Positions 17,675-24,749 of a stretch of DNA of 64,000 bases are shown here, one piece after another; position 1 is the first letter of the stretch, and each line of letters opens with the position of its first letter. Made by a program: the position numbers and the translations under genes. A model generated the notes under the pieces. That model had not been told where the DNA came from. It saw only the letters and a list, made by a program, of their open reading frames with translations, and made no database searches. Source of the DNA: CAYWFP01 sp964457365 (GTDB lineage Bacteria > Planctomycetota > SZUA-567); contig CAYWFP010000010.1 in assembly GCA_964457365.1 (NCBI GenBank), positions 1-64,000 of the forward strand, read 5' to 3'.

Positions 17675-18481
17675 ATGAACAGACGAGCCGATTACTATGG
17701 TCCGCCTTCGGAGTTGACCGAAGAGGAGGTCCGGACGTTGTGGGAAGGCTTCGTGGATGCGCGCGACCAGACGCGCCGCGACCGCCTGATCGAGCATTAC
17801 ATGCACCTGGTCTACGAGACGGCCGAACGCATGGCCGGGAAGCTGCCGAGCTTCATCGACATAAACGATCTCATCGGCGCGGGGACGCTGGGACTGATCG
17901 ACGCGATTAACAAGTTCGAGCCCGAGCGCGGCGTCAAATTCTCCACCTACTGCTGCACGCGCGTCTCGGGCGCGATCCTGGACGAGCTGCGCCGTCTCGA
18001 CTGGGCCCCGCGCCTGGTGCGCACGCGCGTCAACCAGCTCGAACGTACCCGCGAGGATCTCGAGGGTCAGCTCGGCCGGCGTCCGGACGAGGACGAATTG
18101 GCCGCGGCGATGGAAATGACCGCCGATCAATTCCAGTCGCTCCAGCGCGAGACCCAGGTCAAGACCATCGTCTCGCTGGATCGCAAGTGGGACGAGAGCG
18201 ACGATCACGAACTCGGCCAGATCGAGATGCTCCCCGACGCGACCGCGCAGGATCCGCTCTCGGAGATCGAGCGTCAGGAGATCCGCGAGATCGCCATCCG
18301 CGGGCTCTCGGAGAAGGAGAAACAGGTTATCGTCATGTATTACGACGACAACCTCAGCCTCAAGGAGATCGGCATGGTGCTGAACCTCTCCGAGAGCCGG
18401 GTGTGCCAGATTCACGCGCAGACCATCGATTTTTTGCGAAAAAAATTCCGCGAGCGTAAGATTACGCGGGTGCAGGAGTAA
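17675..18481 (+). CDS. fliA: Flagellar sigma factor FliA (sigma-28/WhiG family)
   Basis: FliA directs transcription of late flagellar genes. The 268-residue protein has region 2 (ETAERMAGKLPSFIDINDLI, then FSTYCCTRVSGAILDELRRL, about 50-108), region 3 (LGRRPDEDELAAAMEM) and region 4 with a helix-turn-helix (LSLKEIGMVLNLSESRVCQI). The ATG at 17675 is chosen over 17657 because GAAGGGAG lies upstream and the conserved domain fits. The likely targets include the flagellin and motility promoters in this window with CCGATA elements. Confidence 0.93.
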   Translation: MNRRADYYGPPSELTEEEVRTLWEGFVDARDQTRRDRLIEHYMHLVYETAERMAGKLPSFIDINDLIGAGTLGLIDAINKFEPERGVKFSTYCCTRVSGAILDELRRLDWAPRLVRTRVNQLERTREDLEGQLGRRPDEDELAAAMEMTADQFQSLQRETQVKTIVSLDRKWDESDDHELGQIEMLPDATAQDPLSEIERQEIREIAIRGLSEKEKQVIVMYYDDNLSLKEIGMVLNLSESRVCQIHAQTIDFLRKKFRERKITRVQE

Positions 18482-18647
18482 ACCGTTTCCCTTGCGAGAA
18501 AGATATTTGCGGCATGCGTGATAAAGCCGAAACGGCATGTACTAAAGATTGACAGCGCGATGACGTTAATATACAGTGAAGGCATTGGGTTGTCCGTTCC
18601 ACGGATGGGAGCGGGTTTTTATGTGGACTTTGTGCAAGGATGCGAAG

Positions 18648-18980
18648 ATGAGCCTGATTAACATGCAGGACAACGTAATCAAGTCCTCGCTTGTTCAGCA
18701 GGTCCAGAGCCGGGGCGGCGACATCGCCAAAGCCGCGGAGATGGCGCAGAACCTCTTCAAGGACGAGCTGGCGCGCCAGGCCGACGAAACGGTCAAGGAG
18801 ACGCCGCAGACCGAGAACGGCGTCATCCACGACGATCAGGAGCGCGAGCAGGGCGGTAAGCCCCCGCGCCGACGTCGCCAGCGTCGCCACGGCGAAGAGA
18901 GCGAGGACGAATCGACGGAGCAGGGGGATGGCACTCCGCCCTCTCCCGACGGTCCGCACCGGATCGACCTGACCGTCTGA
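18648..18980 (+). CDS. Small charged hypothetical protein downstream of fliA
   Basis: A 110-residue protein: an amphipathic N-terminal half (SLINMQDNVIKSSLVQQVQS) followed by a basic patch (KPPRRRRQRRH) and an acidic, probably disordered tail. AAGGA lies 7 bases before the ATG at 18648, and this start is preferred over the upstream ATG at 18576. Not recognised. The N-terminal half has the length and helical look of small export or assembly cofactors, but that is inference. It is the last gene of the flagellar block. Confidence 0.6.
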   Translation: MSLINMQDNVIKSSLVQQVQSRGGDIAKAAEMAQNLFKDELARQADETVKETPQTENGVIHDDQEREQGGKPPRRRRQRRHGEESEDESTEQGDGTPPSPDGPHRIDLTV

Positions 18981-18985
18981 GTCCT

Positions 18986-19004
18986 TTCCGCCCCACCGGC
19001 GGAA
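18986..19004 (+). terminator. 7-bp hairpin after the flagellar block
   Basis: TTCCGCC and GGCGGAA form a perfect stem around a 5-base loop, starting 6 bases after the preceding stop. No T-run follows, so it would be a weak intrinsic terminator at best. Confidence 0.3.
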
Positions 19005-19185
19005 CCTCCAACACGCCCTGTTTCCACCTTTCTCAACCCTGATCGTATATCCTCCTGCCTTGCTTGGCTTTGGATGAAGTCGGCCCGTCGGTATTGCCGA
19101 TAACATGAACGATTGGCAGCGGCTGGGATGCCCGGCCTAGAACACACGGACGGAACACGGTACCGTCAACATAAAGGGGCTTGTC

Positions 19186-20154
19186 TTGTCTATCCTGGAT
19201 CAGTCCGGCCACGAGAGCATTCGTGATTTCCTGCAGTATCTCGAGCGCGAGCGCAACATGTCCGCGCACACCATCCGCAACTACGGCGTGGACCTGGCGC
19301 AGTTCTACCGCTCCCTCGTCGCCGCCGGCGTGGCCGAAAGCTTCCCCGCGGAGGTCGATCATCAGGCCATCCGCATGTTTCTGGCCGAGCTGGACGAGCG
19401 CGGCGTCAGCAAGCATACTGCCGCGCGCAAGATGGCGGCGCTGCGCAGTTTCTACAAGTATCTCATGAAACGCGGTGGCGTCGAAACCAATCCCGCCGAG
19501 GCGGTACGCACTCCGAAGCTGCAGAAAAAACTGCCCACCTTCCTCAGCATCCAGGAGGTGGAACGGTTGATGGGCGCGCCGGATATCGGCACGTTCATCG
19601 GCGCGCGCGACCGGGCGATCCTGGAGCTCCTCTACAGCGCGGGGTTGCGCACCTTCGAGCTGGTCGCCCTGGACGACGAGGATCTGGACTTCGAGCGCCA
19701 GCTTCTGCGCACCCGTGGCAAGGGGATGAAGGAGCGCGTCAACCCCATCGGCCGCTACGCCATCGAGGCGATCCAGCGCTACTCGATGATGAAGCTCAAT
19801 CATCCCGACTACGCCCGTTTCGACGCGCGGGCGCTCTTTCTGAATTTCCGCGGCCGGCGCCTGACCACCCGCAGCATCCGCCGCATGCTCGGTCACTATA
19901 CCGCCCGCGTCGGCCTGCCGCGCGAGGTGACGCCGCACACGTTGCGCCACTCCTTCGCCACGCACCTGCTGCAGCGCGGGGCCGACCTGCGCGTGGTGCA
20001 GGAACTACTGGGGCACGAGAGCATCTCGACGACGCAGATCTACACCCATATCACCGCCGCTCAGATGCAGCGCAGTTACGCCGAGGCCCATCCGCGCGCG
20101 AGCATCTCGCTCGAGGACGAGTTCGTCCCCATGCCCGAGAGCAAGTCCGCCTGA
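19186..20154 (+). CDS. xerC: Site-specific tyrosine recombinase, XerC-like
   Basis: XerC/XerD resolve chromosome dimers at dif. The 322-residue protein has the N-terminal SAM-like core-binding domain (FLQYLERERNMSAHTIRNYG) and the full catalytic set: R155 in SAGLRTFEL, K179 in RGKG, H251-x-x-R254 in HTLRHSFATHLL, H277 in LLGHESI and nucleophile Y286 in STTQIYTH. It starts at TTG 19186 after AAAGGGG, because no ATG lies near the domain start. The C versus D assignment is by general resemblance (ALFLN...RLTTRS). No integrase neighbours or att sites were seen, so it is housekeeping. Confidence 0.88.
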   Translation: MSILDQSGHESIRDFLQYLERERNMSAHTIRNYGVDLAQFYRSLVAAGVAESFPAEVDHQAIRMFLAELDERGVSKHTAARKMAALRSFYKYLMKRGGVETNPAEAVRTPKLQKKLPTFLSIQEVERLMGAPDIGTFIGARDRAILELLYSAGLRTFELVALDDEDLDFERQLLRTRGKGMKERVNPIGRYAIEAIQRYSMMKLNHPDYARFDARALFLNFRGRRLTTRSIRRMLGHYTARVGLPREVTPHTLRHSFATHLLQRGADLRVVQELLGHESISTTQIYTHITAAQMQRSYAEAHPRASISLEDEFVPMPESKSA

Positions 20155-20186
20155 GGCGCCCGCGCCGACGGGAATTGCGAAGCCGC

Positions 20187-20215
20187 TTGACAGTGTTCCG
20201 CGGGCGCGGTAGTCT
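20187..20215 (+). promoter_or_regulatory. Sigma-70-type promoter of the MBL gene, leaderless geometry
   Basis: TTGACA at 20187-20192, exactly 17 bases, then TAGTCT at 20210-20215. The ATG of the next gene is at 20222, where transcription would be expected to begin, and there is no Shine-Dalgarno sequence between, so the mRNA is probably leaderless. Confidence 0.6.
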
Positions 20216-20221
20216 CCAGTC

Positions 20222-21139
20222 ATGTCGCCGGAACCCGATGCCTTCAGGGTCGTCTTTCACGGCGTGCGCGGGAGCTACGAGGCTCCGGGCGCGGCGTATG
20301 CGGGGTACGGCGGCCGCACCACCTGCTGCGAGGTCTTCGCCGGCGGACACCGCGTGATCTTCGACGCCGGCAGCGGCATCATCCCCCTCGGCGCGGATCT
20401 CGCCGCTGCGAGCCGAGAACGACGCGAGTCGATCCGCCTCACCCTCTGCATGACCCATTACCATCACGATCACGTCTGCGGCCTGCTCTTCTTCCGTCCG
20501 TTCTTCTTCACCGGCACGAGGTTGACGCTCGTGGGGCCGTGCAGCGAGGTCGGCTCGGCGGCCGAGACCGTCGCCGACGTGCTCAAGTCGCCGTTCTCGC
20601 CGCTGGCGTTCGACGAGTTGCGCATGCAGCGCGAGTGCCGCGATATCGCCGATGGCCAGGCGCTCCGCTTCGCGCCCGGGGCGGCGGCCCCGGTGCTGGT
20701 CGACGAGCAGACCGACGCGCCGGCGGACGTGCTGGAGGTGCGCGCGCTGCACGCGCCGAATCATCCCAAGCGCGGCGTGCTCAATTATCGCGTTCGCTAC
20801 CGCGACCGCGCCTTCGTCCTCGCCACCGATATCGAGGGGGCGCCCGCGGGCGATCCGGCGCTCGCCGATTTCGCCCGCGGCGCGGACCTGCTGGCGCACG
20901 ACGCGATGTTCACCGACGAGGAATACGAGCGCGGGGATCCGCCTCGCCGCGGCTGGGGGCACAGCATGCCGGCCATGGCCCTGGCGACCGCGCGGCAGGC
21001 CGGGGCGAGAAAGCTGGCGCTGATCCACCACGCCCCCGAACACGACGACGCGGCCCTCGACGAAATCGAGCGCACCCTGCAGCAAGACTTCCCGACGTGC
21101 TTTTTGGCGCGGGAGGGGCAGGCGATCGGCCTGCTCTGA
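20222..21139 (+). CDS. MBL-fold metallo-hydrolase (COG1235-like)
   Basis: A 305-residue metallo-beta-lactamase fold protein. It begins with the family pattern FHGVRGSYEAPG, then YGGRTTCCEV and VIFDAGSGI, and has the metal-binding HxHxDH in THYHHDHVCGL at about residue 80. A downstream conserved Asp is in LATDIEGA and a His in WGHSMPAMALATAR/LIHHAPEHDD. Relatives act on cyclic nucleotides, phosphonates or small esters; the substrate cannot be read from the sequence. It appears to be a single gene with its own leaderless promoter. Confidence 0.82.
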   Translation: MSPEPDAFRVVFHGVRGSYEAPGAAYAGYGGRTTCCEVFAGGHRVIFDAGSGIIPLGADLAAASRERRESIRLTLCMTHYHHDHVCGLLFFRPFFFTGTRLTLVGPCSEVGSAAETVADVLKSPFSPLAFDELRMQRECRDIADGQALRFAPGAAAPVLVDEQTDAPADVLEVRALHAPNHPKRGVLNYRVRYRDRAFVLATDIEGAPAGDPALADFARGADLLAHDAMFTDEEYERGDPPRRGWGHSMPAMALATARQAGARKLALIHHAPEHDDAALDEIERTLQQDFPTCFLAREGQAIGLL

Positions 21140-21162
21140 GTACAGTCCGCCTGCTTGCTTTG

Positions 21163-21957
21163 CTATACCGGCGACTCGATGAGCCACCGCCGCAGCCACG
21201 CCACCCCTTCGGCCCACATGCGGTCGTTCACTTCGTGTCCCGCCTCTTCGTGCACGCTAAGGCGAAACCGGTCGGCGTGGTTGTAGTGCGGCCGTGCGGC
21301 GGCTTCGAAGCGCCGGTTGCTCTCCAGCGTGACCAGTTCGTCCGCACCGCCGTTGACCAGCAACAGCGGCCGGTCGGCGAAGGCCGCGGCGTTGTGCACC
21401 GCGTCGTAGCGCTGCAGCGCCGCGGTGAGGGCGGGCGAGAGGTTCGCGTCGAAGCTGTCGGCGTCGGCCTGCCCGTTGGCGACGAGTTGCTCCATGAAGG
21501 TGTAGAAGCAGCCGCCGGCGATGAACGCCGTCGCTGCGGCGATGCGCGGCTCGAGCGCCATGGCCGCCAGCGTGGCGAAGCCGCCGAGCGAGAAGCCGGT
21601 CATGCCCACCCGGTCGGTCCGAACTCCCAGGCAGGCGGGGAGGAAGTCGATGAGGGCGACGACGTCCATCGCGGTGCCGACGAGGACGCCGAAGGTGGAG
21701 ACGCCGCCCCGGGGTCCGAAGCCGAGGTTGCAGCGGACGTCGACGAGGCGCCGGCCGTGGTTGCGCTGTTCGATCGCCACGGCGACGAAGCCGGCCTCGC
21801 GCAGGTCGTGGCAGTGGGCGAAGACGTCCTGCGCCTGCCCGGTGCGTCCGTGGGTGACGAAGACCAGCGGCGCGCCGGCGTTCTCGTTGCGGCCGAAGAG
21901 GGTCACCGCCAGCCCGGCGACGCAGTGCTGTTCGAAAGCGTGCGCATTCACGTTCAT
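21163..21957 (-). CDS. Alpha/beta hydrolase (dienelactone hydrolase/prolyl-oligopeptidase-like)
   Basis: A 264-residue alpha/beta hydrolase: oxyanion region LVFVTHGRTGQ, nucleophile elbow G-F-S-L-G-G (about residue 115), acid in NGGADELV and catalytic His in EEAGHEV. No signal peptide, so cytosolic. Substrate unknown. The ATG at 21957 is chosen because it overlaps the stop of the upstream gene (ATGA coupling) and the fold begins there. An in-frame upstream extension is an Arg-rich shadow. Confidence 0.8.
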   Translation of the reverse strand: MNVNAHAFEQHCVAGLAVTLFGRNENAGAPLVFVTHGRTGQAQDVFAHCHDLREAGFVAVAIEQRNHGRRLVDVRCNLGFGPRGGVSTFGVLVGTAMDVVALIDFLPACLGVRTDRVGMTGFSLGGFATLAAMALEPRIAAATAFIAGGCFYTFMEQLVANGQADADSFDANLSPALTAALQRYDAVHNAAAFADRPLLLVNGGADELVTLESNRRFEAAARPHYNHADRFRLSVHEEAGHEVNDRMWAEGVAWLRRWLIESPV

Positions 21958-22427
21958 GGCGACGCCTTCTCCGTCTCGGCGATCTTCCAGCCCCAGGCGG
22001 TGCGCTCGTAACGCAGCCGCAGTCGCTCGGAGTCGAAGCGCCTCAGAGCCTGTTCGACGGGCGCGGCGCCGCGCGGCGTCAGCGTCACCGTCGCGCTCTC
22101 GTCGCCGGGATCTACCTCGATCTCCACGTTCTCCACCGCCGCCCGCAGTTCGCGCTCGCGGAACATGACGGTGAAGCGACGGACGCTGTGGGCCAGTTCG
22201 TCGCGGTTTTCGTGGAAGGGGTCGGTGTAGTTTTCGGCGAACTCGGCGGTTACCCCGCGGATGCGATGCGTGTTGACCGCTTCGACCACGCGCGCGATCG
22301 AACGCCGGATCGCCGTCTCGTCGTCGACCAGCCAGCGCCACGGCTTGATCAGCCACAGCAGGCTCGAGAGTGCCAGCAGGCCCAGGATCAGCGTCGGCAA
22401 GTGTCGCTGCAGGCTGTGTTTCTCCAT
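21954..22427 (-). CDS. Membrane-anchored NTF2/SnoaL-like protein
   Basis: A 157-residue protein with an N-terminal hydrophobic segment (LPTLILGLLALSSLLWLI) followed by a domain with the rhythm of NTF2/SnoaL-like folds (helices with AIRRSIARVVEAVNTH, then YTDPFHENRDEL and beta strands ending RYERTAWGWKI). The fold call is from pattern only. It is the first gene of a two-gene minus-strand operon with the hydrolase downstream, overlapping by 4 bases. Confidence 0.65.
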   Translation of the reverse strand: MEKHSLQRHLPTLILGLLALSSLLWLIKPWRWLVDDETAIRRSIARVVEAVNTHRIRGVTAEFAENYTDPFHENRDELAHSVRRFTVMFRERELRAAVENVEIEVDPGDESATVTLTPRGAAPVEQALRRFDSERLRLRYERTAWGWKIAETEKASP

Positions 22428-22460
22428 CGCGTTCCGTGTGCCGGGCCCGCGCGGGCGGCG

Positions 22461-24137
22461 TCAGCGTCCGCGTTGGCGGCGGAGGACGATCGCCGTCTCG
22501 CGGTCGCGCCGGGCCTCCTCTTCCCGACCAAGGCGGGCGAAGAGGTTGGCGCGCAGAAGGTACGGCAGCGGGTTGGTCGGCATCAGCTCGATCGTCTGTT
22601 CGTACAATTCCAGCGCCTGCGGCCAGTCTTTCAGGTCTTCGTAATATTCCGCCAGGCGCAACGGCGGTTCCTGGTCGTCCGGTTCGAGCGCGCGGGCGGC
22701 TTCGTAGACGGCCTTGGCTTCGCCCTCGCGGCGCAATTCGTGCAGCAGGTCGCCCTGCAGCAGCAGCAGGTCCAACTCCTCGGGCATCGCCTCGAGCCGC
22801 TCTTCGAGAATCCCCAGCGCCTCGTCCACGCGGCCGAAGGCCACGAGCGTACGCACCCAGCGCGAGAGCGCCCCCACGTCCTCGGGCATCGCCTTCACCG
22901 CTTCGGCTAGGTCGGCCAGCGCCGCCTCGTTGTCGCCCCGGCGCAGGCGCAGCTCCGCGCGGGTGAGGTAGGCTTCGCCCAGGGCGTTGTCGAGCGCCAG
23001 CGCGTTCTCGATGTCGTCCTCGGCTTCCTGCATTCTTCCCAGCAGCATGTACAGCCCGCCGCGACCGAGATAGATCTCGCCGTTGTTAGGATCCAACTCC
23101 GCCGCGCGGGTATAGTCGGCGATGGCGTCGTGGCGGCGGCCGATCGCGGCCAGCGTCTCGGCCCGGCCGAGATAGGCGCCCGGATCCTTGATGCCCAGTT
23201 CGATGGCCTTGTCGTAGGCGAGCAGCGCCTCGCGGACGTGGCCGCAGTGCCAGTTGCACTCGGCCAGGCCGTACTGGATCTCCGCGTTCTCGGCGTCGCG
23301 CTCGGCCAGCCAGCGGTAATCGACGATGGCTTCGTCGCTGCGCGCCAGCCGCAGCAGCATCTCCGCCCGCGCCAGCCGCGGCTCGATCTCTCCGGGCAGC
23401 AGGCGCACGGCGCGGTGGTAGTCGCCGAGGGCTTCCTCGAGTTCGCTGTTGTCCGCCTGCGCGTCGCCGCGGTAGAGATAGGTCCAGCCGTGGTTGGGGT
23501 GCAGTTTGGTGGCGCGGTTGAACATGCGCAGGGCTTCGCGCACCTTGCCGCACTCGGCCAGCGCGTCGCCGAAGGCAAGCAGGACCTCGACGTTCTCCGG
23601 GTCGATCTGGTGCGCCTGACGGTAGTCGGCGATGGCCTTCTCGAGTTGCCCGGAGCGGAAGTGGACGTCGCCGCGGATGAGGTAGGTGTGGCGCCAGAGC
23701 GGATCGAGCTCCAGCGCGTGATCCAGCAGCGCCAGCGCCTGCTGCAATTCGCCCTGGTCGGCCAGGCTCTGCGCCATCATCACGTACGGCTCGGGATTCT
23801 GCGCATCGAGGGTGATCGCCTCTTTCAGGTCGGCGATCGCTTCGCTCAACCGGCCGCGCCGGCGGTGGCATTCCGAGCGGCTCAGGTACCCCTCGGCCAC
23901 CGTCGGGTCGAGTTCGATCGCGCGCGTAAACGCTTCGAGCGCCTGGCTGTACAGTCCCTCGGCTTGGTAGTACTCCCCGCGACAGAGGAAGAAATGGGCG
24001 TTGCTTTCGGGGGGTTCGGCGGACAAATCGGATCCTCCGTGCTGGTGCGGCGACTGAGCCGCGGGCCCTGATTGGGTTGTGCCGGAGCGGTGGGAAAATA
24101 CATCGTGTTCATGACTGCCATATTTATCTCTGCGCAT
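22461..24137 (-). CDS. TPR-repeat protein, about 558 residues
   Basis: Tandem tetratricopeptide repeats of 34 residues run almost from residue 50 to the end (repeated A-x-x-x-Y/L...A-I-x-x-x-P-x pattern, for example YSQALEAFTRAIELDP and LEKAIADYRQAHQIDP), at least 13 copies. There is no signal peptide or membrane helix, so it is a soluble scaffold. The start is uncertain: ATG 24137 is the first in-frame ATG (a TTG at 24149 is possible) and neither has a clear ribosome binding site. The two dyads just upstream could control it. It is divergent from the flagellin gene, but a functional link is not shown. Confidence 0.8.
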   Translation of the reverse strand: MRRDKYGSHEHDVFSHRSGTTQSGPAAQSPHQHGGSDLSAEPPESNAHFFLCRGEYYQAEGLYSQALEAFTRAIELDPTVAEGYLSRSECHRRRGRLSEAIADLKEAITLDAQNPEPYVMMAQSLADQGELQQALALLDHALELDPLWRHTYLIRGDVHFRSGQLEKAIADYRQAHQIDPENVEVLLAFGDALAECGKVREALRMFNRATKLHPNHGWTYLYRGDAQADNSELEEALGDYHRAVRLLPGEIEPRLARAEMLLRLARSDEAIVDYRWLAERDAENAEIQYGLAECNWHCGHVREALLAYDKAIELGIKDPGAYLGRAETLAAIGRRHDAIADYTRAAELDPNNGEIYLGRGGLYMLLGRMQEAEDDIENALALDNALGEAYLTRAELRLRRGDNEAALADLAEAVKAMPEDVGALSRWVRTLVAFGRVDEALGILEERLEAMPEELDLLLLQGDLLHELRREGEAKAVYEAARALEPDDQEPPLRLAEYYEDLKDWPQALELYEQTIELMPTNPLPYLLRANLFARLGREEEARRDRETAIVLRRQRGR

Positions 24138-24143
24138 GCGGTT

Positions 24144-24161
24144 GGTCAAGCAAAATTGACC
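24144..24161. promoter_or_regulatory. Perfect dyad GGTCAA-N6-TTGACC
   Basis: An inverted repeat with 6-base arms and 6-base AT-rich spacer, ending 6 bases upstream of the TPR gene start. Size and symmetry fit a dimeric repressor operator, or a hairpin in the minus-strand leader. Confidence 0.4.
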
Positions 24162-24165
24162 GCTT

Positions 24166-24182
24166 CCGATATTAGTTATCGG
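24166..24182. promoter_or_regulatory. Perfect dyad CCGATA-N5-TATCGG
   Basis: A second inverted repeat 4 bases beyond the first. The arms resemble the CCGATA core seen in the sigma-28-like sites of this window, facing both ways. Confidence 0.35.
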
Positions 24183-24371
24183 TATCCGTGTTTATGTCTT
24201 GTTTCGGTTCTCGTTTGCATCCCGTTATATCCCGGGATCGAATCCGGCGCAGTGCGTTCCTGCCGCAGAGGCGGGCATTGCCGGCAGCTTTTTCCGGTCG
24301 CTGATGCGCATAATGACCTACGGTGCCACCGCGGCCTGTGTGCGTTCGATTTTTTTATTGATCCTTCCGAG

Positions 24372-24398
24372 ATAACTCATGCATGTGCAACGAGTTAT
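24372..24398. repeat. Inverted repeat ATAACTC-N13-GAGTTAT
   Basis: A perfect 7-base inverted repeat with a 13-base spacer, 350 bases upstream of the flagellin. No T-run follows, so it is an operator or leader structure rather than a terminator. Confidence 0.35.
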
Positions 24399-24557
24399 GC
24401 ATTGCCCTCCGCTTTGCGTCCTGATTTTGCGTTTCTGGCACATGCCTTGGAGTGGTGGCACCGGCATGCTGTGAGACTGGAATTACGCAATGGGGTGTAC
24501 CACCAGAGGAAGTCGTAGTGTGAAAACGGGATTTGTTGAAGGGATGGGTCCGAATTG

Positions 24558-24565
24558 TCCGATAA
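24558..24565 (+). promoter_or_regulatory. Possible sigma-28 -10 element of the flagellin gene
   Basis: TCCGATAA matches 7 of 8 bases of GCCGATAA. A TGAA at 24537-24540 is the best -35 candidate, at 17 instead of 15 bases. The implied leader is about 180 bases. Confidence 0.3.
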
Positions 24566-24749
24566 CGGGGAAAAGATCATGAACCGTGTCTCGCCGTGTC
24601 AGGATCGGCTTGTTGCCGGCACGGTGCGTCGGGAGACAGTGTGGTAATCGCCTCGCGGTATGGCGTGAACGCGCGGTAAGCGGCCGCAGGATACGGCCAG
24701 GCGCCGAACGTCATCCGAACGGACTCGGGAAATTTATGGAGGAAATGGG

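Larger units (their letters stand above)
24138..24749. other. 612-base intergenic region between TPR gene and flagellin
   Basis: No credible gene. It is noticeably more AT-rich than the surroundings, holds three separate dyads (24144-24161, 24166-24182, 24372-24398) and a CCGATAA element before the flagellin. The last bases carry TGGAGG, the flagellin ribosome binding site. It looks like a regulatory region with a long flagellin leader. Confidence 0.7.

Noticed and set aside
24230..24262. GGGATCGAATCC resembling a tRNA T-arm
   Set aside because: No acceptor stem, D-arm or anticodon arm can be folded around it.
24436..24461. TGGCAC-N5-TTGG and a second TGGCAC upstream of flagellin, resembling sigma-54 sites
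   Set aside because: The first lacks the essential GC of the -12 element and the second has 9 instead of 10 bases between GG and GC.
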